Below are positions 11,912 to 22,769 of a stretch of 64,000 bases of DNA, piece after piece. Below the pieces are notes generated by a model, which was given only the letters and a program-made list of their open reading frames with translations, searched no databases and was not told the origin of the DNA. The stretch covers positions 372,001 to 436,000 of the forward strand of contig VNKQ01000007.1 in assembly GCA_016508695.1 (NCBI GenBank), read 5' to 3'. The stretch comes from Hyphodiscus hymeniophilus. Taxonomy: Eukaryota; Ascomycota; Leotiomycetes; Helotiales; Hyphodiscaceae. Made by a program: the position numbers and the translations under genes. How positions within the stretch are numbered: the first letter of the stretch is position 1; the number at the start of each line of letters is the position of its first letter.

Positions 11912-12160
11912 TACTTATTTCGTTGCTGTGAATGAGATGGATGACGAGATCATGAAGGTTTCTTGGGGCAACGCGCCAGAATATCACCCCTGAGCCTTTT
12001 GGGCCTCGAGAACACCACGAATAAAAATCCCAAAATTGATGGAAACAGTTTTCATAAAATGTCATAAGAGCGGAATTATTATCAATATACAGTTGTTGTT
12101 ACGTTGCCCCCCAAGAGGCCAAAAGTCCTCTCCGTGGCAAATACAGCATAGGTCTACGCA

Positions 12161-12610
12161 TCAAGCATCTTTCATCCCCGTCCTTTTGTCATTCTGCTGC
12201 TTCTTCCAACAAGCTTTGAAGTTTTCTAGCTACATGGAATATCAGTTAGCTTCAATTGCTTTTTAACTACCTTCTCATCCGGAGCTGGTGTTGGTGCACG
12301 TGATGTTTCTCTTGAAACGAATCGCTAGATCTCTCACCTCTTGCTTGCATTCTCTCCAGTCTTTCTTCTCAAAGTAGCAATCATTCATCTTGGTGTTCTC
12401 GGCTATGTTACTGTAAGAACATGGCCACCAAGCACCGAATATCGAGCTCATTGACTCACTGGCACATCCTGTGCTGAAGATCCGCTTGTCCCTGCGGCAA
12501 GTTTTAGCGTTGGGATTTCCATTGAGGACTGTTTTCTCTTACCAGTCATCCGGCTCATCATCCTCAGCTTGTGAGGCAGTCATTCTTGAGTCGCTCTCGG
12601 ATTTTGACAT
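12161..12610 (-). CDS. coa4: Small twin CX9C mitochondrial protein, COA4/CMC3-like
   Basis: Four short exons, 12610..12543, 12491..12460, 12402..12338 and 12229..12161, encode only 77 residues. All introns are GT-AG (51, 57 and 108 bp), and the frame closes exactly. The protein has an acidic N-terminus, then WDKRIFSTGC, and two perfect twin motifs: Cys-32 x9 Cys-42 in the first helix and Cys-52 x9 Cys-62 in the second, with NDCYFEKKDWREC between. This is the coiled-coil-helix-coiled-coil-helix fold of intermembrane-space proteins oxidised by the Mia40 pathway. The sequence pattern fits COA4/CMC3, a cytochrome c oxidase assembly factor. The acceptor of intron 2 must be ATAG at 12405..12403; the earlier CAG gives a stop. 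The gene is head to head with biotin ligase. Confidence 0.9.
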
Positions 12611-12703
12611 TGTTGTTGTCTAATTTATAGGAGTCTTGAGGGTATCCAGCGTGAAGTGACCGTTGTGCGGTCGTGGTAAGCTCGGTTGAGCTCCAGGACC
12701 GAA
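12611..12703. promoter_or_regulatory. Short bidirectional promoter between COA4-like and biotin ligase genes
   Basis: Only 93 bp separate the two start codons, which point away from each other. Any core promoter elements and 5' leaders for both genes must fit here or overlap the coding exons. No clear TATA box is visible. The inference of a shared promoter comes from geometry alone. Confidence 0.5.
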
Positions 12704-14955
12704 ATGGCGTCTAAGAAGATGAACGTCCTGGTCTATTCAGGTAAATTATCCTCGTACAATTGAAAATTACCCCTCTAAGTAAATCGATAGGTAACGGAAG
12801 CACAATTGAATCGGTTCGACACTGTCTCTATACCCTACGGCGTTTGCTATCACCAAATTACGCCGTTATTCCCGTGACCGACACTGTCATCCTAAAAGAG
12901 CCATGGACAGGCTCTTGTGCGCTTCTTGTCTTTCCAGGTGGAGCTGATCTAGGCTATTGCCGATCGCTGAATGGTGAAGGAAATCGTATCATCGACCGAT
13001 ACGTCCGGCGAGGAGGCGCCTATCTTGGATTCTGTGCGGGAGGATACTACGGCAGCTCGAGATGCGAATTCGAAGTAGGAGATCGGATTTTGGAAGTCAT
13101 TGGACCACGTGAACTCGGCTTCTTTCCTGGAACTTGTCGAGGCTGTGCTTTCAAAGGCTTTGTATATCATAGCGAAGCGGGAGCAAAGGCAATTAAGTTG
13201 AAGGTTGAAAAGGAAGTCTTTACCACTGCTCCTATCCCCGAAACTTTCCGTTCTTACTATAATGGAGGCGGTGTCTTCGTCGATGCTGGCAAGCTTGCCG
13301 ATAAAGGGGTCGAAATATTGGCTACTTATGCAGACAAACTCGATTGTGAGGGTGGAGACGGACCGGCTGCCATTGTATACCGCAAAGTTGGTGATGGAGG
13401 AGTTTTGTTGACAGGAACCCATCCTGAGTCAGTGTTCTGGTCACGCTGTTTCGTTCTTGACTGATTTTATGGCCAGATTTGCTGCTGTCAATCTTGATCC
13501 GAATTGCTCAATACCTGCATACTCAAGCCTTGTACAAGCCCTAGCCGACGACGATGAGCCAAGGGCCAAATTCTTAAGAGCGTGTCTCACCAAACTAGGG
13601 CTATCAGTCAGCGAGGAGACAACTTCGGTACCTTCCCTTTCTCGCCTACACCTGTCATCCTTGCATCACTTTCTAGTTCCCGAGTTACTCTCGTCCTGGG
13701 AGAACATTATTACCAGGGAAGGTGGCGAAGAGTACATAAAGGGAGGAAACGACACATTTCATCTCGAGAAGCAAGACTCGAGATGGTCTCTCAAATCTCT
13801 CGTTCAGTCTCTCCCATTGCCAGGTATATCTGGCATCCAAGAAGAAGAAAAGGCTGACCATGCGGATGGCGATGGTTCGGATGATAGAATCCTCGACTAT
13901 AACGCAATCACAAAGCGTGTTATTCCACATGAGGCTGATTGGCCGGGATCAAAAGAAACGCCAAATTTCAACCACCATGCATTTTATGGAAACTTGCGAG
14001 CCTATCAGCAGGAAAGGTTGAGTGAGGCGGAAGAATTTGGCAAATATCTCATGTACGGAGAAGTTGTCACGAGTACCAACACGATGTTGGAGAAGTAAGT
14101 TACGTTGATTGTCTACTTTAGACTTGTGCTAATGTAACGCAGAAATACGAAGCTTCTCTCGAGTCTTCCTACCGGCTTCACATTTACAGCCACGACACAG
14201 GTGGCAGGTCGAGGTCGTGGTTCTAACGTTTGGGTGTCACCAGCCGGATCCCTGATATTCTCGGTGTGTATGAAGCATGCAATGCAGCTCAGCAACACCG
14301 CCCCAGTTGTCTTCATACAATATCTTGCTGCAATTGCGATTGTTGAAGGAATTCAGTCGTACGACCGAGGGTATCAAAACGTACCTGTGAAGTTGAAGTG
14401 GCCCAATGATATTTGTGAGCTCAGGCATGCAGCCTTGGTATGGTATAGATATGCTAATTCAAACTAGACGCTCAAGATCCCACCAAGCCAGGCAAAAAGG
14501 AATATGTAAAAATCGGTGGTATCCTCGTTAACTCCTCTTATTCATCAGGAAACTACGATCTCGTAGTCGGAATCGGTTTGAATACCACCAACGCCGCTCC
14601 CACAACCTCTCTTAATGCCCTTTTACCATCAAACCTTGTGCCTTTCACCATCGAGAAACTCCTTGCACGCATCCTCACGAAGTTCGAGACTATATATACG
14701 AGTTTCTGCAGAACGGGGTTCGATCAGAAGATCGAGGAGACGTACTACAAGCATTGGTTGCACACGGATCAGATTGTCACTGTGGAGACGGAGGGAGGCG
14801 CGAGGGCTAGGATCAAGGGCATCACGAGGAACTGGGGATTATTGATGGCAGAGGAGCTGGGTTGGGAGGATAGGCCAACGGGGAAGGTTTGGGAATTGCA
14901 GACTGATAGCAACAGTTTTGACTTCTTCAAGGGACTGTTGAAGAGGAAGGTATAA
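12704..14955 (+). CDS. bpl1: Biotin--protein ligase (holocarboxylase synthetase)
   Basis: Five exons, 12704..12740, 12791..13427, 13477..14094, 14143..14414 and 14468..14955, encode 683 residues, the usual size of the fungal enzyme. Residues 1-250 form the class I glutamine-amidotransferase-like N-terminal domain of eukaryotic ligases, with VLVYSGNGST, FPGGADLGY (about 59-67) and LGFCAGGYYG (about 91-100). The catalytic domain carries GRGRGS at 453-458, the biotinyl-5'-AMP binding loop, then KWPNDI (516-521) with the catalytic Lys, and KIGGILVN after the last junction. A small C-terminal cap domain follows (RIKGITRNWGLL). The enzyme attaches biotin to acetyl-CoA carboxylase, pyruvate carboxylase and related acceptors in the cytosol. 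The first exon has only 37 coding bases. It converges on the zinc-cluster gene downstream. Confidence 0.96.
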
Positions 14956-15065
14956 GCGATAGGGCGCTGCCGTATATGTAAATATTTTTGTGCGTCACAG
15001 TGTGCAGGTCCTCGTAAATTTTGTACATTTTGCATTCATGGTATAAACACCCTTCCGAATTTGCA

Positions 15066-17179
15066 CTATTCTGTCGGAAACCCAAAGTTATCTTCAGGAT
15101 ACGGATGCAGGAGATTCCCCATCTCAACTTCCTGCGTCAACCAGGCATCGAGCCCCTCCCAAATCGAATCATCTAGCATCATGGGATCCAACATCAACGT
15201 GGGATCAAGTGGCATCATTCCACTCGCGTCGATCTGATTCTCCATCGCCACTTGAGCATTCTTCTCTACCGTTGCCTCCTTCTCCCTTTGTCTCGCTCTC
15301 AACCAGCCCACCATCTCCATCACATCAGCCACTATTGATAAGGGTGGTCGTTTGTTCACTCGAGTAAACTCCACCAAAGTTCCCTGCAGTTCTGCGTTGG
15401 CCAGAAGCGAGACAATTCGTGCAATGCGAGCAGCTTCGTCCAGGGAGTGCATTGACCACGTTTGCAGCGTCGAATATACAAGTCGGATACCATTCCGCGC
15501 AAGCTCAGACTCGGCCAGAGGAACTTGTGGACTCACGGCGAGGAACTTGAGGAGGTAGAAGCCGCTACTCAAAAGAATCCAAAACGAGTGTTTGGGGAAA
15601 GCCCGGTACGGGGCTTCCTGTGGTGAGCTGCTGAGCGATGAGTACAGGTGAGCGATGCGAACAGCAGTCTCGAATCCGAGGTACCAGATCGACTTGACCT
15701 GGAGATCCATATGATTATCTATGGTAACGGTGGTTTCGCCAAGGATCGAAAAAGCGTACAAGCTCAGTCTTGCGCCGAGGAAACTGAGCTCGAGATGTGG
15801 ACTCCCTGTTGCCAAGACCTGTTCTGCGAGGATTTTTAGTTCTCGATCGAACATGAGGATCAGGGAGCTTTTGACCAGTGAGCCACCTCGTTGGCTCATA
15901 GTTGCTGAGAAGCGGGCCACATTCCTTTCGATCTCGAATTGGATTGTCAAAGGGTCTGGCGAGTGTACCAGAGGCCCTGGTCTTGAAAATTCGTTAAGAT
16001 CCATTGCTGGCCGAATCAGATTTGGGAGTCCGAGATCTGAACTTAAACTAGAAGTCATGAGATGTGAGGGATCAACAAACGCAGGAGATTTGGCCTTACA
16101 ATGTACTGACAATATAACACCCAAGCCATGTCCTTCGCCGGATTTCCATGTCCTGTGCGGAGAACTGACTGAAGTCATACTCCCAGGTGGCATCAGACTG
16201 GTGCAATCCCATACGTATTGCTGCGCTCAAAGCAAACCCGCAGTAGTTCCAGCTCGAATCAAGCAGCTGTTTCCGAACAGGGATTGGCCATAGACAGAAG
16301 AGCAGAAGAGAGTGGATAGTTTGTATCGAACGGACCGTCTGAAGTAGGTGACGAGCGAGAAGCGTTCGGTATGGCTCAACTAAATTATCCGGGTGATGAG
16401 AGGAGATTAGTATGATGGTCCAGAATAACAGAGGGCTGCTTTGGTGGAGGTTGTTTATTTTCATCCTGGTATCGAGGATCGGTAGGTGTGGCATGTAGTG
16501 TTTGGTGAATCTAAGCAGAGTCAGAGAGAAATTACAGCCAAGGAACAATTTCATACTCTCTAAATAACTCAGAAATTTGGCTAGAGTTCAAATGATATCC
16601 CCCGAGACTCTGAACCGATACCTGAGATGCCGCGTCGTCGAGCTCGTCCAGCCCGAAGGGGTTTCCAGTGTCCAGTTGAGCCACACCACCAGCATTCTGG
16701 GGAAGACTGTGTGTTCTTTGCGGGTCTGTCAGAGGAGAAGCTGGCGATGTAGAATCCTCATCCTGGAAGCTTTTCGCTCTCTTAATTCGATCTAACTCCT
16801 TGGTAATTTCTTCGAGCCTCCTATTGTCATTGGTTAGTCAGCAGATCTCTGATTGTCCGGTGTATTGCAGCCCCCACTTGCCCTCTTACGGGAGTTCTCT
16901 TGAATGTCGCATCTGTTCTACACTCTCTGTGCTGTTTCCGACAATTGGAACAAGGCGCCGGGAATACATCCGCTGCATTGCATTTCACCTGTCGGCATTA
17001 GAAATGCTGCCTGAAATACACAGGTTCATACTCGCTTTGCTCTGCCGACAGTTCGTGCATGATGCTCGTTTGGCTTTCGCTCTGGCATCCTTATCCAACT
17101 TTCCATTTGGCATCGGAGGCATTACTGAGTCATCCTCCTTACCCATGAGTTTGATACTCTCATCGGTAAGCATATTCAT
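15066..17179 (-). CDS. Zn(II)2Cys6 transcription factor with fungal-specific regulatory domain
   Basis: Five exons, 17179..17036, 16988..16882, 16820..16557, 16510..16100 and 16047..15066, give 635 residues. The binuclear zinc cluster is Cys-41, 44, 51, 61, 64 and 71 with spacing 2-6-9-2-6, containing QSKVKCN. A linker and a short coiled coil (RLEEITKELDRIKR) follow. The fungal-specific regulatory domain starts near LFREFTKHYMPHLPIL and contains RRRTWLGCYIVS. The first two introns (17035..16989 and 16881..16821) make sense only with GC donors, GCGAGT and GCAAGT. Canonical GT choices break the zinc cluster or bring in stops. The last two introns are GT-AG. The protein is presumably nuclear and DNA binding; its target pathway is unknown. 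No obvious metabolic cluster surrounds it. The start at 17179 is the first ATG in frame. Confidence 0.88.
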
Positions 17180-18070
17180 CGTGGCATAGAGATATTGGCT
17201 TCGCTTTGTGGCGTGGTTTGGGTTGTATGGCACTGAAAATGCTCAGCGAAGATCGGCATTAGAACCGGAGTGCGGGGAAGGCACGGGACTCCTCGAATAG
17301 GTAATAGTCCCCTTTATGTTTCCCCACAAGTCCACATAGAGTCAAGTTTATAGCAAGTCAAGAAAAGCCAATGACATAGCGCTGATGGGATATATGCCTC
17401 TAATCAAAAGCGCAGAGAGTGTCTTCGGGAGTGAATGCTCCTATCAAGCGTTGGCTTTCAAGGTCACTATGGCAAGGACAGGAAATGGATTATACGGCAG
17501 TATTCGTGAAGAATGGTACGTATGTCTCACAGTCGTACAGTAGCGCATACCTTTGCTTGGGTTGGAGCTAAACCTAGCTCTTATTAGACTAAAGACTAGA
17601 GGGACTTGTTTGTCAAGTAAAGAGAAGAAACTCAAATTTTCGTTAATCAGAAATACGTAAAAAACCTCTATGGAAAGTACCCTTTAATTACACTTCGAAA
17701 CGCATCATCTGAAAATGCCAGCTCAGCACATATGAGAAGTACCATCCTGTAAAGTACCATCCTGTAAAGTACCATCCTGTAAAGTACCATGATGTAGAGT
17801 ACCATCTTGTAAAGTACCATGATGTGAAGTACCTAGGTGACGTACCATCAAAAAGTACCATGAAAAAGTACCATGAAAAGGTATCATGAAAAGGTACCAT
17901 GAAAGGTACCATGAAAAAGTACCATGGAAAAGTGCCATGAAAAAGTACCCATTCTTCATCGCCGCAAGTTTTGTTCATCGTACAAAAGTATCATTGCTCG
18001 CAATATCACAACATGACCGAAATTCCAGCTCAATGCTTCGAAAGTGGGACTTCACAACGAATTCAGCCTA
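17180..18070. other. Intergenic region with a minisatellite
   Basis: About 890 bp upstream of the zinc-cluster gene (minus strand), which probably holds its promoter. Its right part is occupied by the tandem repeat described separately. The minus-strand frame through the repeat is open, but it encodes only a Trp/Tyr/Phe-rich periodic string and is not taken as a gene. Confidence 0.5.
17737..17950 (+). repeat. Two-part minisatellite built on a GTACCAT core
   Basis: Seven 15-bp units with consensus AAGTACCATSMTGTA run from 17737 to 17841, the first three being identical. They pass directly into 12-14-bp units of the form GTACCATGAAAA up to about 17950. Both halves share the GTACCAT core but differ in unit length and spacer, which suggests separate expansion of diverged units. 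Because 15 bp is a whole number of codons, one minus-strand frame stays open for over 90 codons by construction. Confidence 0.95.
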
Positions 18071-20584
18071 TCAACCAGTCGTTGCGAGTTGGCGTGGAAG
18101 TTGCTTACCCGGCTCACCAACTTGGAGAGGAATGTGTCGAGGATGCACAGCAGCCTGTGGGAGATTGGTAATATCTTGGAGGACCGCAGGTGGGAGTGGG
18201 GCAGGGACCGAGTCAGCCGGCGGGATTTGCTGAGCAAGTTGAGCTTGGCTCTGCTCTCGCAAACCGAACATGCTTGCCTGTTTTCGCAATGAACGAAATC
18301 CACTACGTCCAGCTGAAGGAGTAGGACTACCAATAGGAGTGTTTGTAGCACCGAATACGCGACTGGCCCAATTCAACGGTTCATCATCAGACATACGGCC
18401 TCCCTTTGGCAAGTACGCCTTGTCGCGAGCATCCTCTCGTGCATACACCAACTGCCACTTCCAGAAACTGTCCTTGGCTTCTTCGGTAATGCACAGTGCC
18501 GCAAGGTACTTCAGTGCTTTCTTTCGTCGGTCCATTTGCTGTCTCTCCATCAAATTATCACCTTTTCCCTTTTGTTTGTCTTCCCATGCTTTCTTCTTGT
18601 CCCATTCATGATCTTCAAACTTCAACTTGCCGAAGCTGAACTTCGTCGCGAGGCTTTTGATACCTGGAGACTCCGAGCGTGCCTTGAAGATGTAACGCGA
18701 CAGAAATTTGGGATTAGCCAGAGCATTTTCCATGACTTCTTGTTGCATCTGGCACAAAATTGTTTGGAAACGACCGCACCAATATCCGAAATCTTTAGCG
18801 GTGTATATGTTGTGGGTTATTGTCATGAATGTAGGAACGGGTGGGGAAGAATCCATAGTGGTGGATACTGTGGGGGAGCCAATAGCGAGATCAACGGCTG
18901 ACTTGGTTGCGCGCAAACTAGGGTCATTAAATTAGCACTGCAATCATACGAGAGTAAAGAAAAGAGCAGTTAACATAAAATAAGCTTACTTGGGGCTCGA
19001 CCGTAAAGAGGTCTTCTGCAGGGTGGAGAGCATGCCCAAAGTTCGCGCACGTGGAAGTCCAGCTTGACGATCGGAAGGAGTAATCGGCCGGAGATACGAT
19101 GGCGCAGTAAAGTTACGAGATGATTCTCTGCCCTCCATGCCAACTGGAGTTGGAATTCTTGACGGTCTCGGCTCCGGAGGCGGGTTTGATCTTCTAAAGA
19201 TCGGGGGGAATCTCGAGCGTTTAGGAGTGGGCTGACTGAGATCATCACGAGAAGCTGATACAGTGATATAAGACTTGGCAACTGTAGCAGTACCATGGCC
19301 GAGATCAGGAACGTGCTTGCACTCAACAGCATCTTTTCCGTCAAGGGCAGCTGTGAAGGTGACATGGCGTGGGTTTTCTGCAGCCATCTTCTTAGTATGG
19401 TCGAGGGGTTGATCAGGGGATCTGTCAGGAAGTGCAGGAGAGGATGGTGGATACGATGGACACGGCATGTCTGAATAGTTGGCCTTGTGGTTATTGATTA
19501 CCGCTTCTCCCAGCTGCTGAGTGCCGAGCGGAGGAGGAGGTGGTGGGTACGATGGACACGCCATATCTGAATAGTTTGCCTTGTGGTTATTGTTTACCGC
19601 TCCTCCCAGCTGCTGAACATTGAGTGAGTTTTGCAGAGGTTGAGGGCGAGATATGCTTTCGTAGGTGAGGTCAATGTCTGGCTCTCCGAACCACCGACCC
19701 TTGCGTCGACTCTTCAAAGATTGATCTTGAGAGATCATAGAAGGAGCGATGCTCTGAGCAGCGTTGTTGGTCGCTGGCCCTTCAGATTCCACAGCTCTGC
19801 GTGGGCGTGCAGGTTCAACTTGATGGATTCGGGAAGGAGCGTTGCTCTGAATGACTTTATCATTTGCTGGCTCTTCATAATGCGCAGCTCTGCGTGGGCT
19901 CTTTGAAGGTTCGACTTGAGACTTTCGGCAACGAGCGAGTTTCTGATTGACATTGTCGGTTGCTTGCTCTTCGAAATGCTCAGCTCTAAGTGAGCTCTCT
20001 AGAAACTGATCTGAAGAAGTGTGGGAACGAGCGATGCTCTGACTGGCGTTGTTAGCCGTGGGTTCTTCGAAATGCTCAGCTCTGGATTGGTTCTCCGGGA
20101 GTGGATATTGTTGATCCTGAATCCAGTTATGGAAGATGTCATCACCATCGTCAGCGAGCGAGTTCTCAGCAAAGCAATAAGGAATCGCACGACGACGAAT
20201 CTTCTTGACGGCTCTGATTCTTTCGGCTTCTGATTGTCCTCCTGTATAGTCTCTGAGTGGCTCCATAGAGACTTCGGTATCAGAGGCTTGCACATTCTGA
20301 CTTTCTTCATATTGATTACCCTCCACTTGTGTCAACGAATACTCTGGTGTGTGAGGGACGGGACTGCGACGGCGAGTTGCTTCTTCAAAGCGAAGAGAGT
20401 TTTCTTGCGCTCTCTGCAATTGCTCCGGTAAGAAATTGTAAGTTGAAGATGCGGCAAGGTGAGTTGGGCGAGCTCGAGTGCGATTCAATCGAGAGCGACT
20501 GACTGGAGCTTCGCGTCTCAAGTGTGTTGAATAGTTTCTTTGAGGCACTGGGGTCTCCTCGCTATCATCAAGTGGCCAAGCCAT
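18071..20584 (-). CDS. Uncharacterised fungal protein with internal 32-residue repeats
   Basis: Two exons, 20584..18990 and 18917..18071, encode 813 residues (donor GTAAGC, acceptor CTAG, joining SSP-N-LRATK). I do not recognise a named function. Residues about 180-320 contain four degenerate repeats of 31-32 residues with a core like RAEHFEEPATNNASQSIARS. Further on, two nearly identical 32-residue units carry NNHKANYSDMACPSYPP, spaced exactly 96 bp apart in the DNA. The middle is Ser/Pro/Arg-rich and likely disordered. The C-terminal third, from DFGYWCGRFQTILCQMQQE through KKALKYLAALCITEEAKDSFWKWQ, looks folded and resembles a widespread conserved fungal family of unknown role. Repeats confined to the first half suggest a rapidly changing scaffold. 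Some extra splicing cannot be excluded. Confidence 0.78.
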
Positions 20585-20942
20585 CTCGTGTGTGACTTCC
20601 TCGTGGGAGGTCGGAGAAACGTTGCTGCGAAGACCGATTGGTCAGATGTGGGAGAGGTAGAAAGAGAAGGCGACAAAGACAAAATAGTCAGTGTGGGTGA
20701 ATTTGAGCCCTAGCCTATTAGAGATGCCACGAGGGAGGCTAAAGCTTTCTATCAGAGACTCGCAAGCGAAGTGTTCACTTTGAAGCAGATCGAATCCATT
20801 ATCAGGTACCCTTAGCATATGAGGGAGGAGGGGGGGATGTTCAAGCGAGGGAGAGAAGTGAGATGTGCCGACTTGACACTCCTTCATTCTAGCAGAACAA
20901 GTAAACTATTTTCTCTCTGCCACGTTCAAGGTCATCAGCAAT
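20585..20942. other. Intergenic region, repeat-protein promoter
   Basis: About 360 bp between two minus-strand genes: the promoter side of the repeat protein and the 3' end of the TANGO2-like gene. No distinct element was seen. Confidence 0.4.
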
Positions 20943-22019
20943 CTACAGCACAGCTTGCGGGTGGAATTCATTTCCCTTACTTTCTCCATTCCATCCTTCA
21001 ACATCGAATTCGAACTTCAAGTCTGCCGAGCCTCTCTTCATTGGAGTTCCATGCTCGTCGTACAGTGACCGCTCCCTAAAAGACACATGCCCTTCCCAAT
21101 CGACCAATATCACAGTCTGCCTCTGAGTACCATAGACTCCAGTCATACCACCCCGATTGTCGGCATCTGGTCGTTCCACTGCCTTCAACTTCTCCTCTGA
21201 ATGCCCATTTAGCATTTCGTTGCCGTTCACTGGGTGTGAGCTCGCAATCTGGTCAGCCTTGAGAGGAACGTGAACAGGCTCTGGTTCACCAATCGGGGGA
21301 ATGAATATTGACTTCCTCAATTGATATAAGTACGTCTCGAAGTCTCCGCCCTCCTGTGCTGGCAATGTGTTTGTATCCAGGACGGCATAGAGTTCCTCAG
21401 CCAACTCTTCCTCTCCCAGATCTGCTTCAATGGCGGTCTTAACAGCACCCAGCAACTTCTCCTTTCCAATTTTGACCTTGGGCCAAGTAACTGGATCAGA
21501 GTATGAGGTATTGCTGAGACCATAAACCTCACCCCTGCTCCCTGCAATCCATGGGACATCATCCGCGTCTGCACTTCTGTTGGACACAATAGCCATTGGT
21601 TCCAGCTCTTCACTGGAGTTCCTACGCTTCCTCAACTTCCCACAGACCAGCGAGAATCCGCCAACGCCTTTAAATCCCTCGCCTCCTAACAGATTATACA
21701 CGAATTCTTCAGTGCTTTCTTCCTCGGGTGCTGTCAACCAAGCTGTTACCATGCCACCTCGACTTCTTGTGCCTTGTATCGGGTTCTCTGCAGTATCCGT
21801 TTCTTTGAAGTTGGTCAGAACAGCAAAGTTGCCGGTCTTCGTGATGCCTAGCCATGTCCCTTGTTCTGCACGTTGAAGATCTCGGGCAGAAAGGATTTCC
21901 TGGTGATGCGAGGTCCACCAGTGTGGTCTGCTCGTAGGACGAAGAATAAATTCGTCGCGATTGTCGATTATTATGAGGGCGTAGGACGGATGAGCTGTGG
22001 TAGCTAGGACAATACACAT
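20943..22019 (-). CDS. TANGO2/NRDE-family protein
   Basis: A single uninterrupted exon of 358 residues. It starts MCIVLATTAHPSYALIIIDNRDEF, the invariant N-terminus of the NRDE (DUF833) family in which the Cys directly follows the initiator Met and Asn-Arg-Asp-Glu occurs about 20 residues on. Other family features are GTWLGITKTGNFAVLTNF, RSRGGMVTAWL, YGLSNTS and a C-terminal YGTQRQTVILVDWEG. The initial Cys recalls N-terminal nucleophile hydrolases, but no enzymatic activity is firmly known. In animals TANGO2 is tied to Golgi/ER organisation and mitochondrial lipid or heme handling. A stretch around 255-285 rich in Asn, Ser and Glu looks like a lineage insert. The gene is divergent from the REEP-like gene. 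Family assignment strong, function open. Confidence 0.94.
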   Translation of the reverse strand: MCIVLATTAHPSYALIIIDNRDEFILRPTSRPHWWTSHHQEILSARDLQRAEQGTWLGITKTGNFAVLTNFKETDTAENPIQGTRSRGGMVTAWLTAPEEESTEEFVYNLLGGEGFKGVGGFSLVCGKLRKRRNSSEELEPMAIVSNRSADADDVPWIAGSRGEVYGLSNTSYSDPVTWPKVKIGKEKLLGAVKTAIEADLGEEELAEELYAVLDTNTLPAQEGGDFETYLYQLRKSIFIPPIGEPEPVHVPLKADQIASSHPVNGNEMLNGHSEEKLKAVERPDADNRGGMTGVYGTQRQTVILVDWEGHVSFRERSLYDEHGTPMKRGSADLKFEFDVEGWNGESKGNEFHPQAVL

Positions 22020-22769
22020 GTTTGCGTTGGGGATTGCTGAGAGTGGACGATCGAAGGAGGTACTTCGGATTTTATGTTTCGAAACAAACCTGGTATATTC
22101 TTATACAATACAGGATACGGAAGTCTCAATATGGTAGTGAATAAATATGGATATCAGATCCTGCATCCCACCGTGGCAAGTTTTCTTGATCGTGTGGCCT
22201 GACCGGTGGTATGCTGCTTTGCTCTGTTGGACGATTGACGTCCAATGCAGCCAATATTTCAGCCACCTCCACAAGGGTTGTTGAGCCACAGGGACCACTT
22301 TTGGGCCGTCTTCGGCATGCATGGCTGACTAACCGGCAGACAAGGCTGCAGATGACCCGGAAGCCTCAATACTTTGTGCCCGGAGGTCTGCTTTGATCAT
22401 TTAGGTAGCAGTCATTAATCCAGACAACTACGAGTACTCTGCTATTGATATGTGCACACTTTATTGGAGACCCATTTTCAACAAAAAAACATTCAGGCGG
22501 ACTTTTGGGTGATTTTCAAGAGATACCTACCTAAATAATAAGACACCTCGCTCACTGATCGGCCCCTCGACAGCTGATAAGAAACACCGCTAGATTTGTG
22601 GGACCTCGTGAGGTTCCCCCCCCCCGCTGCTGACCCATAAGCCCCGTTTGACTCGCCTTACCCCAACTTCAAACTCAATATCTGGACGACTTCGAAGCCT
22701 TCCTACCTGCAATCCCTAAATAACCGCTCTTTCCGACATTACAAAGAGATCGAATGTGGATCTGTGAAG
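22020..22769. other. Divergent intergenic region with C-homopolymer
   Basis: About 750 bp shared by the TANGO2-like (minus) and REEP-like (plus) genes. It includes a run of about ten C residues around 22616-22625 and pyrimidine-rich leader sequence near 22640-22740. No gene is supported. Confidence 0.5.

Noticed and set aside
17688..17978. Trp/Tyr/Phe-rich open frame across the minisatellite
   Set aside because: The periodic peptide is forced by a 15-bp repeat (five codons) and breaks with the change in unit length; no start context or homology logic.
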